Part shown: in pieces, positions 1 through 5,848 of the stretch
Position numbering within the stretch: the stretch's first letter is position 1
Layout of the letters: every line of letters begins with the position of its first letter
Source of the DNA: a virus
Direction: 5' to 3' (one strand)
Length of the DNA: 21,147 bases
IMG/VR virus record: IMGVR_UViG_3300042549_002556
Coordinates: 1-21,147 of that record
Position numbers and translations under genes: made by a program
Notes under the pieces: generated by a model
Database searches by the model: none
Told to the model about the DNA's origin: nothing
Seen by the model: the letters and a program-made list of their open reading frames with translations, nothing else

Positions 1-210
1 TGGTCTAATAAACAATCAAAATGTGAAAAAATTGATAGTGGGGAAATTGATACAGATGATGAAAAATCAACATTCTTATCATTTATAGTTGATAAGTATA
101 ACATGGACTTTGATGATGTTAGAGAATTTACAGACGAACATTATGAAAATTTGCTATCTGAAAAAGATAACGAAACAAAATTTGTCACATGGTATAATAA
201 ACAAAAATAA
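1..210 (+). CDS. C-terminal fragment of an unknown phage protein
   Basis: Frame 1 is open from the left edge to a TAA at 208-210, giving 69 residues with no start in view. The fragment is acidic and hydrophilic (many D, E and K, with a DxDDVREF stretch in the middle) and ends in WYNKQK. I see no recognisable motif, signal peptide or membrane segment. The stop is followed within a few bases by a Bacteroidota-type promoter, so this gene closes an upstream transcription unit. Codon use (A/T-ending) matches the rest of the window. The function is unknown; only the reading frame and polarity are well supported. Confidence 0.7.
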   Translation, partial: WSNKQSKCEKIDSGEIDTDDEKSTFLSFIVDKYNMDFDDVREFTDEHYENLLSEKDNETKFVTWYNKQK

Positions 211-212
211 AT

Positions 213-243
213 TTGGTATAATCAAATAAAAGATATATCTTTG
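213..243 (+). promoter_or_regulatory. Bacteroidota-type promoter upstream of the HNH gene
   Basis: A TTG -33 element (213-215, inside ATTTGGTA) is followed by a 20-base spacer and TATCTTTG (236-243), which fits the TAnnTTTG -7 box of the Bacteroidota primary sigma factor. Transcription would start near 249 and give a short A-rich leader before the ATG at 262. The ATTTGGTA form of the -33 region recurs at the promoters near 15135 and 17008. Confidence 0.75.
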
Positions 244-261
244 TAAATAAATAAAAATAAA

Positions 262-786
262 ATGAGTAATACAAAAAAGATGCACAAAGAATCATGGCGT
301 GATGTGTTTGGTTATGATGGACGATATCAAGTAAGTAATCTTGGTAGAGTTCGTAATAAACATGGTAAAACATTAATGCCTGATATTAGTAGAGATGGTT
401 ATCATATCGTAACTCTTGTTAGTCATGAGGGAGAGAAAAAGCATTGGCGTGTACATAGATTAGTTGCTCTTTGTTTTGTTCCTATATATAGTTTAGATAG
501 AGACCAAGTAAATCATTTAGATGGTAATAAGTGGAATAATATTTCAGAAAATTTAGAATGGTGTAACAATTCAGAAAATCAATTACATAGGTATCGTGTT
601 TTAAAAACAGGTGCTTTATATGGAGTAATGAATAACCGTGCCAAATTGACAGAGGTTGAATCAAAAGAAATTAAAGCTAAATATCAAACTGGAAACTATA
701 CTCAAAAACAATTAGCAGAAGAATATAATGTTACACAATCTACGATTAGTCAAGTTGTAACAAACAAAATTAGAAAATATGAGTAA
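262..786 (+). CDS. HNH homing endonuclease with NUMOD4 domain
   Basis: This 174-residue protein has the layout of a free-standing phage homing endonuclease. An N-terminal NUMOD4 module (about residues 10-50, W12 and the YQVSNLGRVRN segment) is followed by an HNH_3-type nuclease. The nuclease is marked by VHRLVALCFV (64-73) and the metal-binding core N84-H85...G88-x-K90...N93...N97-L-E-W100. The C-terminal part (about 128-172, KLTEVESKEIKAKY then QKQLAEEYNVTQSTISQV) reads as a helix-turn-helix DNA-binding module. Such enzymes cut a target site in related genomes to spread their own gene. It has its own promoter at 213-243, and its stop lies in the first of several hairpins (781-836). No intron boundaries could be recognised, so I treat it as intergenic. 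Confidence 0.9.
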   Translation: MSNTKKMHKESWRDVFGYDGRYQVSNLGRVRNKHGKTLMPDISRDGYHIVTLVSHEGEKKHWRVHRLVALCFVPIYSLDRDQVNHLDGNKWNNISENLEWCNNSENQLHRYRVLKTGALYGVMNNRAKLTEVESKEIKAKYQTGNYTQKQLAEEYNVTQSTISQVVTNKIRKYE

Positions 787-836
787 GTAAATTACTCTAA
801 AATATAAGTCAGTTCGCTTATAATCGGGATGATTAT
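781..836 (+). repeat. Cluster of three small hairpins after the HNH gene
   Basis: Three inverted repeats follow one another. GAGTAA (781-786) pairs with TTACTC (792-797) and includes the HNH stop codon. TATAAG (803-808) pairs with CTTATA (817-822) around an 8-base loop. ATAATC (820-825) pairs with GATTAT (831-836) around GGGAT. The second and third share 820-822 and so cannot both form fully. None is followed by a U-tract, so this is not a standard intrinsic terminator. The rest of the 787-912 gap shows no gene. Confidence 0.5.
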
Positions 837-912
837 TAATACAGTATTTTTACATAGTATTTAGCATCTTGATTATTTGCCTTGCAAAACACACACGCTA
901 ATAAGTAATTAA

Positions 913-1173
913 ATGAATACTAAAAAACATCAAGAAGCGTATTTCGCATTAAGAGATTATGTATATAAAAACGGCAACACTGGTTATACAAGGTTGGAAC
1001 TTCATCAATTATCAAAGCAATTTATATTACCTTTGTTGGCTGACGAAGAAACTTGTTGGGTAGATGATGTTCAAGAGTTATCTACAAGATGTCTTTCAGA
1101 AAAAGGTTGGAATTTATTTATTGAACAATTTAAGGTATTCTGCCTAGATAAATTTAGTGTAAGTATATTCTAA
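913..1173 (+). CDS. Small hypothetical phage protein (86 aa)
   Basis: An 86-residue ORF starts at ATG 913 after the AT-rich stretch TAATAAGTAATTAA and ends at TAA 1171-1173. The sequence looks like a compact globular protein: an amphipathic N-terminal helix (QEAYFALRDYVYKN), a middle with TRLELHQLSKQFILPLLADEE, and a C-terminal LSEKGWNLFIEQFKVFCLDKF. Codon use agrees with neighbouring genes. I do not recognise a family; there is no obvious catalytic motif, transmembrane segment or cysteine cluster. It stands alone between a hairpin cluster on the left and a long structured RNA region on the right, which is unusual in this otherwise tightly packed window. Confidence 0.65.
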   Translation: MNTKKHQEAYFALRDYVYKNGNTGYTRLELHQLSKQFILPLLADEETCWVDDVQELSTRCLSEKGWNLFIEQFKVFCLDKFSVSIF

Positions 1174-1194
1174 AAATAATTAAAATATTTAAAA

Positions 1195-1399
1195 CTGAAG
1201 TCGTTTAGGACGTTAAAAGGGAAGGATAACAATTGTTAGGCATGATACCCGTCAGTATAAAAAAATTAGTTACTTGATGTCAAATATTACAGTAACAGAC
1301 ATTGGAGAAATTTGGCTTCTCATGAATGTTAAGTCCTATCAGGCAGAATAGGTGATGAGTACTTATGGGAAAATTTTAAAACCTCCAACCTCATCAAAT
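1195..1399 (+). ncRNA. Structured non-coding RNA region upstream of the tRNA-like element
   Basis: No credible gene lies in 1174-1399, but base-paired segments follow in close order. GAGAA (1305-1309) pairs with TTCTC (1317-1321) around a 7-base loop. CCTAT (1335-1339) pairs with ATAGG (1348-1352). Directly abutting it, TGATGAG (1353-1359) pairs with CTCATCA (1390-1396), a 7-bp stem ending three bases before the tRNA-like element. TTAGGAC (1205-1211) is perfectly complementary to GTCCTAA (1466-1472) inside the tRNA-like element, so the two parts may be one RNA of about 340 nt. A perfect 12-base palindrome lies at 1227-1238. I could not match this to RNase P, tmRNA or a group I core. No clear promoter precedes it. 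Confidence 0.5.
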
Positions 1400-1533
1400 A
1401 GTCAGGTGGCGGAAGGTACACGCAAAAAGCCAACTCGTAGATGGAAGCGAGTCTAAATAAGACGGGTCCTAAGTTCGTGGTTTGCGTTAGCAGCTGGCAC
1501 TTGGGCTTACAGGTTCGAATCCTGTCCTGACTA
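1400..1533 (+). tRNA. tRNA-like element, Leu-type D-arm, with oversized middle (intron or atypical)
   Basis: AGTCAGG (1400-1406) is the exact complement of CCTGACT (1526-1532), followed by A1533 as discriminator; CCA is not encoded. Next to the 5' strand is a D-arm, GCG (1409-1411) with CGC (1421-1423), whose loop contains GG, much like tRNA-Leu. Next to the 3' strand is a textbook T-arm, ACAGG/CCTGT around TTCGAAT (1509-1525). A class II tRNA is about 85 nt, but this spans 134 nt. Between the arms lie AAGCCAA (1427-1433) pairing with TTGGGCTT (1501-1508, one bulge), CTCG/CGAG (1434-1437/1448-1451), and a weak stem 1462-1466/1474-1478 with 7-base loop TCCTAAG. No unambiguous anticodon arm is visible, so the identity is open: a tRNA with a small insertion, a degenerate tRNA, or a tRNA-mimic domain of a larger RNA. 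Confidence 0.5.
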
Positions 1534-1553
1534 CAAATAAAAATAAAATAAAA

Positions 1554-1724
1554 ATGGGATTTTTTTCAAGTATAGTTAGTGCTACTATTAAAACAGCACT
1601 TACACCAATAGCAGTAGTAAAAGATGCAGTTAATGTTGTAATAGGTCAAGATGCAGATACAACTAAAAATTTAATAAACTCTGCTGGAGAAGATATTAGT
1701 GATGCTTTTGATGAAATAACTTAA
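1554..1724 (+). CDS. Small hydrophobic/acidic phage protein (56 aa)
   Basis: ATG 1554 follows an A-rich leader typical of this window and opens a 56-codon frame to TAA 1722-1724. The protein starts MGFFSSIVSATIK and continues TALTPIAVVKDAVNVVIGQ. That is an amphipathic or weakly hydrophobic N-terminal half (about residues 3-35), followed by a polar acidic tail ending EDISDAFDEI. It resembles small conserved phage proteins that begin MGF(F/L)SSIV, whose role I do not know. It could be a membrane-associated peptide, although the hydrophobic stretch is interrupted by K and D. It lies 20 bases after the tRNA-like element. Confidence 0.7.
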   Translation: MGFFSSIVSATIKTALTPIAVVKDAVNVVIGQDADTTKNLINSAGEDISDAFDEIT

Positions 1725-1740
1725 AAATAAAAAAATATAA

Positions 1741-1992
1741 ATGATTATGAATAGTACATTAAAAACAACACCCACAAAAATATCTAATGAGAATTTGAAT
1801 GAAGTTATATTTCATTTTAATCCTTATAATAAAATGTGGAGATGCTGTAACAGAGAACATCAAACAGAAATGTTTAATGGAAATAAAACCAATGTGATAG
1901 AGTCCTCTAAGATTGAAGTACTTATAGGATTACTAAACCGATATGGTTCAATAAAAAATATTAATGAAAAAGTAAAAAACGGAATTTTATAA
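1741..1992 (+). CDS. Small hypothetical protein (83 aa)
   Basis: An 83-codon ORF runs from ATG 1741 to TAA 1990-1992. A second ATG at 1747 would shorten it by two residues and cannot be excluded, since both follow an A-rich stretch. The protein has NPYNKMWRCCNREHQTEMFNG in its middle, with two adjacent cysteines and a histidine, and a C-terminal helix-like IEVLIGLLNRYGSIKNINEKV. I recognise no family. The next gene begins one base after its stop, so the two are probably co-translated. Confidence 0.6.
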   Translation: MIMNSTLKTTPTKISNENLNEVIFHFNPYNKMWRCCNREHQTEMFNGNKTNVIESSKIEVLIGLLNRYGSIKNINEKVKNGIL

Positions 1993-1993
1993 T

Positions 1994-2470
1994 ATGTCAA
2001 ACTTAATAGAAAACACAGAAACATATATTAAAAAACATTTTAAAACATTAAAGCTATCAGATACAGGTAAAGAGGAAGTTTTACAAAAATATCCAAATCC
2101 AAAATCATTTGTAAAAATGTATTTTGATGGATATTGTCCAGCAACAGAATCAGTCAATAAAAATGGAACAAGACCTAAAAACTGTATCGTTACAGAAAAC
2201 AGAAGAAATAGAAGTATTCCTGATGTGTATACATTATTGACTTACTATTATCCTAATATAAAGTTACAAACATTCTTAAAATATTTAGAAGAAGGCGTTA
2301 AAAAAAATAAAATAGGACAGTCCTATTGTCACGATATTAAGAGAATTGTTCTTTATAAAGGACACTATTATCATTCAAAAGTTTTTAGTAATACTTATGA
2401 AAAAGTTTGGAAAAGTAAAAACTCACCCACTTTTGGTAATTTGATTAGCTACTTACATGCTAATGAATAA
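1994..2470 (+). CDS. Hypothetical protein upstream of the SF2 helicase (158 aa)
   Basis: A 158-residue ORF starts at ATG 1994 immediately after the preceding stop and ends at TAA 2468-2470, overlapping the helicase start. The protein is basic. Its middle section has DGYCPATESVNKNGTRPKNCIVTENRRNRSIPDVYTLLTYYYPN and its C-terminal part KIGQSYCHDIKRIVLYKGHYYHSK. Tyrosine, histidine and lysine are frequent, which would suit nucleic-acid contact, but I see no catalytic signature. Its tight linkage to the helicase suggests a role in the same replication or recombination step. Function unknown. Confidence 0.65.
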   Translation: MSNLIENTETYIKKHFKTLKLSDTGKEEVLQKYPNPKSFVKMYFDGYCPATESVNKNGTRPKNCIVTENRRNRSIPDVYTLLTYYYPNIKLQTFLKYLEEGVKKNKIGQSYCHDIKRIVLYKGHYYHSKVFSNTYEKVWKSKNSPTFGNLISYLHANE

Positions 2471-3563
2471 AGACAAGATACAAAGCGAGATAAAGACAAG
2501 CATAAGAAATAATAAATACAATGGGTGTATTTTAGCAGGTACAGGAATAGGTAAGGGTAAGATAATGGTCGATATCATTAAAGAACTTAAACCTTTATCT
2601 ATTCTTTATATCTGTGATAATACTATCCTTAGAGATGAAACATTTAAAAATGAAGTAATCAAATGGGGTGCAGAAGAATTCTTAGATAGAATAGATATGC
2701 AATGTTATCAAACTACATATAAGTGGAAAGATAAACACTATGATTTATTATTAATGGATGAAGCTGATTTTGGTATTAGTCCTCAATACATTAAAGTACT
2801 AAAGAATAATACGTTTACAAATAAACTATTGTTTACAGGAACTATGACAGAGGATAAATTAAGGATTGTAAAATCTTATGTGCCAATTATTCACGAATTA
2901 AAAATAACAGAGGCTGAGCAAAGAAGTGCCGTTAATAAAATTAATGTTACATATGTTAATTATGAACTAACAGCGTTAGAAAATGCTACATACCTTTCGT
3001 TTAATGAGCAATTTAAAAAGATTTTAAACAATCAAACACTTACAAAGTATGATAAGATACGGTTAAAAATGATTCAAGGTCAACGTAAGTTATTCTTACA
3101 ATCGCTTAATAGTTGTAAAGAAGCAACTAGACAATTGATGAAGAAGCTTTATAATGACCATAACAACAAGATACTTATATTCTGTGGCATGACTGAACAA
3201 GCAGATAAGGTTTGTAAATTTAGCTTTCATGGTAAAAATGAAAAGTTAAATTGGCTTGAGAAGTTTAATAATAATGAGATAAGAGTTCTTAGTGTTGTTA
3301 GTAAAATAGATAGGGGGTTAAATATAGATAGTGTAAATAACATTATATTTGAATCACCAACAAAATCAAAAACTAAAACTATGCAACGGTCTGGTAGAGC
3401 AAGACGTTTAGATGTCGATATGGTTACTAATTGTTTCTTTATGATACCTTATTATAGAGATAGAATAAATAATCTTAGACCAACAGTTGTAATGGATTAT
3501 GTATTAGAGAGTGCAGAGGATTTAGATTTAGCTAATGCAAATATCTTAAACATAAAAGTTTAA
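2457..3563 (+). CDS. SF2 DNA helicase (DEAD-like motor)
   Basis: This 368-residue ATP-dependent helicase shows the superfamily 2 motifs in order: Walker A AGTGIGKGK (27-35), Walker B MDEAD (100-104), motif III TGTM (127-130), a second RecA-like domain with KILIFCGMTEQAD (238-250) and RVLSVVSKIDRGLNID (276-291), and motif VI QRSGRARR (310-317). The arginine fingers R314 and R317 are intact. It probably unwinds DNA during phage replication or recombination. Motif spacing is compact, with no added accessory domain. The start overlaps the previous gene by 14 bases; ATG 2463, two codons in, is an equally plausible start. A cluster of short genes follows within a few bases. Confidence 0.9.
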   Translation: MLMNKDKIQSEIKTSIRNNKYNGCILAGTGIGKGKIMVDIIKELKPLSILYICDNTILRDETFKNEVIKWGAEEFLDRIDMQCYQTTYKWKDKHYDLLLMDEADFGISPQYIKVLKNNTFTNKLLFTGTMTEDKLRIVKSYVPIIHELKITEAEQRSAVNKINVTYVNYELTALENATYLSFNEQFKKILNNQTLTKYDKIRLKMIQGQRKLFLQSLNSCKEATRQLMKKLYNDHNNKILIFCGMTEQADKVCKFSFHGKNEKLNWLEKFNNNEIRVLSVVSKIDRGLNIDSVNNIIFESPTKSKTKTMQRSGRARRLDVDMVTNCFFMIPYYRDRINNLRPTVVMDYVLESAEDLDLANANILNIKV

Positions 3564-3566
3564 ATT

Positions 3567-3782
3567 ATGCAAAAAATTAAATTAATTAAAATCAAGGACT
3601 TGAGAAATCGTAGTACTTGTATTAAAGAAAAGGAAACAATGACAGGATTCTTTCAAAGTTATCCTACTGTTGGTAGACCTTTTAGAATAAGACTTTCATG
3701 GAGTACAACACCTGTTACAAAAGTATTATCACACAATACATTTGAAACTAAAAATTCAAGATACAAATGGCAGATATACTAA
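3567..3782 (+). CDS. Small basic hypothetical protein (71 aa)
   Basis: A 71-residue ORF starts three bases after the helicase stop and ends at TAA 3780-3782. The N-terminal third is basic (KIKLIKIKDLRNRS) and the rest carries TMTGFFQSYPTVGRPFRIRL, ending KNSRYKWQIY. The composition suggests a small beta-rich protein that could bind nucleic acid, but no family is recognised. It overlaps the next gene by 16 bases in a different frame. Confidence 0.6.
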   Translation: MQKIKLIKIKDLRNRSTCIKEKETMTGFFQSYPTVGRPFRIRLSWSTTPVTKVLSHNTFETKNSRYKWQIY

Positions 3783-3961
3783 ATGAAGAATTTCAAATTC
3801 CACTTTATGCTGTTGAGATGCAAGACTTAATAGAGGAGCAAATTTCAAATAAGCCTGATAAGCAATCTAAACAGTATAAAGATTGGAAAAAAAAGATGAA
3901 TGAGATAATAGATGCTCATACAAAGTTGATAAAATTTAAAGCATATAAATCAATATGGTAA
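3767..3961 (+). CDS. Small helical hypothetical protein (64 aa)
   Basis: ATG 3767 lies within the last codons of the previous gene, and the frame ends at TAA 3959-3961. The 64-residue product is hydrophilic and mostly predicted helical by eye, with EMQDLIEEQISNKPDKQSKQ and YKDWKKKMNEIIDAHTKLIKF as charged heptad-like segments. No catalytic motif is visible. It sits in the string of short genes downstream of the SF2 helicase. Function unknown. Confidence 0.6.
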   Translation: MADILNEEFQIPLYAVEMQDLIEEQISNKPDKQSKQYKDWKKKMNEIIDAHTKLIKFKAYKSIW

Positions 3962-3977
3962 TATTAAAAACTAAAAT

Positions 3978-4343
3978 ATGAAAATTAAATATTTAGACTG
4001 TGATGGTAAAGATACTCTATTCAGCTTTCATGGTCATGACTATAAGTCAAAAATAATAGATGATGTTTTCTATATGATTGATGGAGGTCAAGAAGATTAT
4101 ATACGAAAATCTATATCAGGAACCATCAAAGAAGACACTATTGAAAATCTTATTGAAGACATAAGAGAAAAATTTACTTGGACATCACAATTAGACCGTG
4201 ACGGAAAACAATTAACTAAATCTATTACAAATACACTAAAAGAAATAACAACTCCTCATCTAAATAAATTGGTCATATTCTGTCAAGAATCACCTTTATT
4301 AGTAGAGATTTTTAAACAAGAATTAAAATATAGAAATGAGTAA
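3978..4343 (+). CDS. Hypothetical phage protein (121 aa)
   Basis: The start at ATG 3978 follows an A-rich leader (ATTAAAAACTAAAATATG) that is repeated exactly before the thioredoxin gene at 5582, which supports this start. The 121-residue protein begins with a beta-like KIKYLDCDGKDTLFSFHGHDY and a DDVFYMIDGG segment. It continues with helical acidic-basic stretches (TIENLIEDIREKF, ITNTLKEIT) and ends QELKYRNE. I recognise no family. It overlaps the following gene by 8 bases (ATGAG start inside its last codons), so the two are probably translationally coupled. Confidence 0.65.
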   Translation: MKIKYLDCDGKDTLFSFHGHDYKSKIIDDVFYMIDGGQEDYIRKSISGTIKEDTIENLIEDIREKFTWTSQLDRDGKQLTKSITNTLKEITTPHLNKLVIFCQESPLLVEIFKQELKYRNE

Positions 4344-4866
4344 AACTATACAAATAACTAAAGACTTTGGGTCTTACGTAAATACTAAGTGCTTTGATAA
4401 GTATTTAGATGGAAGAGAAGATGGTATATATGAACCATATTCAGAAGATGGTATTGTAGATTTGTTCATCGAGTTTACAAAAAAACAACAGAAAACAAAT
4501 CTTAAAACAGAACATTATGTTAGAGAGTGGATAGATGAATGGGTTGAGATATTTCCAAAAGGAATTAAAAGTGGTGGTAAACCAATTCGTTCTAATGCAA
4601 AAGATTGTTTACCTAAAATGGTTAGCTTTATTAAACAATATAAATACGATAGGGATTTAATATTCTATGCTACTAGAGAATACATTAAACAACAGTCATT
4701 TAAAAATTATGATTTTACAAGATGTGCAATGTATTTTATAGCAAAGCAAGGTGAAGGCTCTGATTTAGCTACATGGTGTGAACAATGTAAGGATGCTGAT
4801 TTAACTAAAGAACATCAAACATTAGAGATAGTAGAACATCAAGGAGTTTATAATGAATTTATTTAA
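4336..4866 (+). CDS. Hypothetical phage protein (176 aa)
   Basis: This ORF of 176 residues starts within the end of the previous gene. Its features are an acidic N-terminal part (YLDGREDGIYEPYSEDGIVDLFIEF), a central WIDEWVEIFPKGIKSGGKPIRSNAKDCLPKM, and a C-terminal segment with two cysteines in WCEQCKD. A basic, helical middle (FIKQYKYDRDLIFYATREYIKQQ) is followed by the FTRCAMYFIAKQGEGSDLATW block. These look like conserved globular features, yet I cannot name the family. Its position between helicase and DnaB-like genes suggests a replication accessory role, by inference only. Confidence 0.65.
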   Translation: MSKTIQITKDFGSYVNTKCFDKYLDGREDGIYEPYSEDGIVDLFIEFTKKQQKTNLKTEHYVREWIDEWVEIFPKGIKSGGKPIRSNAKDCLPKMVSFIKQYKYDRDLIFYATREYIKQQSFKNYDFTRCAMYFIAKQGEGSDLATWCEQCKDADLTKEHQTLEIVEHQGVYNEFI

Positions 4867-4867
4867 T

Positions 4868-5008
4868 ATGAGAGAAATACTAATACAGTTCTGTGATTGG
4901 GTTAATTCTCTTGACCAAGAAACAGTAATAAAGTTGGAAGACTTTGAAACAAGTGAAGAGATAGTTGACTTCTTTATAGATGAGACAAAGTTAAAAATTA
5001 AAAATTAA
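4868..5008 (+). CDS. Tiny acidic hypothetical protein (46 aa)
   Basis: ATG 4868 is one base after the preceding stop, and the frame closes at TAA 5006-5008. The 46-residue product (starting MREILIQFCDWVNSLDQE) is acidic and could form two helices joined at about residue 25, ending in a lysine-rich KLKIKN tail. Spacing and codon use match the neighbours, which is the main reason to call it a gene. No function can be suggested. Confidence 0.55.
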   Translation: MREILIQFCDWVNSLDQETVIKLEDFETSEEIVDFFIDETKLKIKN

Positions 5009-5014
5009 TTAAAG

Positions 5015-5179
5015 ATGAAAAAAATAATAATTTTAGACTTTTCAGATAATCAAGTATACATTAAAGATTATGATGAAAATATGTGGAGTAATCCAGAAGA
5101 ATTCTTAATTGAAAATGGATTTAATGAAACAAATTGTCAATGGATGGTTGTAAATAAATTAACACTTAATATAGATTAA
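5015..5179 (+). CDS. Tiny hypothetical protein (54 aa)
   Basis: The 54-codon frame starts at ATG 5015 after AATTAAAG and stops at TAA 5177-5179. It begins MKKIIILDFSDNQVYIKDYD, a beta-strand-like opening, and has a tryptophan-rich middle (MWSNPEEF...CQWMVV). It is packed between other short genes and its codons are typical of the window. I do not recognise it. Confidence 0.55.
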   Translation: MKKIIILDFSDNQVYIKDYDENMWSNPEEFLIENGFNETNCQWMVVNKLTLNID

Positions 5180-5191
5180 CATAAAAAATTT

Positions 5192-5386
5192 ATGAGTGAC
5201 ATAACCATGTGTAAGGGTACTGATTGCCCAATAAAAGAAAAATGTTATAGATTTACTGCAAAAGCTGATGACCTTTATCAATCTTATTTTACAGAACCAC
5301 CTATTAAAGATGGTAAATGTGAAATGTATTGGGGTGAATTTCAAAAAGAAATAATAAACCAATTAGAAAATATAGTTAAAAACTAA
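5192..5386 (+). CDS. Small cysteine-rich protein, probable metal site (64 aa)
   Basis: This 64-residue protein carries four cysteines in the arrangement C7-x4-C12-x5-C18 and a further C at about 43 in DGKCEMYWGEF, around a conserved-looking core KCYRFTAKADDLYQSYFTEPP. Such spacing suits a zinc or iron-sulfur site, but which one cannot be told from sequence. I recall similar short proteins in Bacteroidota phages without a known role. It starts at ATG 5192 after an AAAATTT leader, and a second cysteine-pair protein follows it directly. Confidence 0.65.
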   Translation: MSDITMCKGTDCPIKEKCYRFTAKADDLYQSYFTEPPIKDGKCEMYWGEFQKEIINQLENIVKN

Positions 5387-5390
5387 AGTT

Positions 5391-5564
5391 ATGGCATACA
5401 GATGTAAAGAATGTAATTCTATGGAAGTAGAAAGTAAAATGTGGGTTAATCAAAACACATTTAAAATATCAGATATGGTTTCAGATGGAGAACCTGAAGA
5501 TAATTTTTGTATTGACTGTCAACAATATGTTGAATTATATGATGATGAATTAGAAAAACCTTAA
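5391..5564 (+). CDS. Small zinc-ribbon-like protein (57 aa)
   Basis: ATG 5391 lies four bases after the previous stop, and TAA 5562-5564 ends a 57-residue protein. It has two CxxC knuckles, CKEC (5-8) and CIDC (about 41-44), the usual four-cysteine layout of a zinc ribbon, with an acidic C-terminal tail (YDDELEKP). Zinc ribbons in small phage proteins often mediate DNA or protein binding. Together with the preceding cysteine-rich gene it forms a pair of metal-binding candidates just before thioredoxin. Confidence 0.65.
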   Translation: MAYRCKECNSMEVESKMWVNQNTFKISDMVSDGEPEDNFCIDCQQYVELYDDELEKP

Positions 5565-5581
5565 AAATTAAAAACTAAAAT

Positions 5582-5848
5582 ATGGGATTAAAAATAATTA
5601 AATTTGGAGCAACCTGGTGTCAACCATGTAAGGTAGTTGATTCTATACTGGAATCAATTAAAAAAGAATATCCTGATATAGAATACAAGACATATGATTA
5701 TGATGCAGACCCAGATATTTTTAGTAAAAATAAAATAACAAGTGTACCTGCAATTATTATTTTGAAAGATGATGATACAGAATTAGAAAAAATTACAGGA
5801 ACTTTTCCTAAAGTAAAATTAACAACTATAATAGAAAAACATAAATAA
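5582..5848 (+). CDS. trxA: Thioredoxin-like protein
   Basis: An 88-residue thioredoxin fold. It has the active-site WCQPCK (W12, C13, C16) after the first beta-alpha unit, and TSVPAIIIL with the cis-proline P56. The family reduces disulfides in the cytoplasm, and in phages commonly reduces ribonucleotide reductase. A class II reductase gene is present at 19463, which makes that pairing attractive. The protein is slightly shorter than E. coli thioredoxin (about 108) and lacks its N-terminal strand-helix, as many phage versions do. The stop TAA directly abuts the ATG of the DnaB-like gene. The leader before ATG 5582 duplicates that at 3978. Confidence 0.88.
   Translation: MGLKIIKFGATWCQPCKVVDSILESIKKEYPDIEYKTYDYDADPDIFSKNKITSVPAIIILKDDDTELEKITGTFPKVKLTTIIEKHK

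Noticed and set aside
185-373. Minus-strand ORFs across the window (for example 185-373, 482-664, 5159-5362, 7605-7874, 8477-8722, 10709-10999, 17212-17457, 20245-20484)
   Set aside because: They lie opposite well-supported + strand genes or promoters, have low-complexity F/Y/L/S-rich translations typical of antisense AT-rich DNA, and lack start signals.
1203-1211. Motif GTTTAGGAC shared by both RNA regions (1203-1211 and 15494-15502)
   Set aside because: A nine-base match between two stretches of several hundred bases is expected by chance about that often.
1227-1238. Palindrome TAACAATTGTTA as a repressor operator
   Set aside because: No promoter overlaps it and it lies in the RNA-structured region. 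It may just be RNA pairing or chance in AT-rich DNA.
1276-1303. Pseudoknot from GTTACT/AGTAAC (1269-1296) and GATGTC/GACATT (1276-1303)
   Set aside because: The linking loops would be one base each around stems of six pairs, which is sterically poor; the stems are more likely alternatives.
1277-1351. A 24-codon ORF inside the RNA region
   Set aside because: No A-rich initiation leader, lies across three stems, and is too short to judge.
1195-1533. tmRNA
   Set aside because: The partner of the 3' acceptor strand is only 134 nt upstream, there is a true D-arm, and no tag ending in an AA-type peptide is visible.
787-1545. Group I intron spanning the HNH gene and the tRNA-like element
   Set aside because: I found no P7-type core (for example a GACTA segment pairing with TAGTC in the right order) and no consistent splice sites; the tRNA 5' half is already next to its 3' half.
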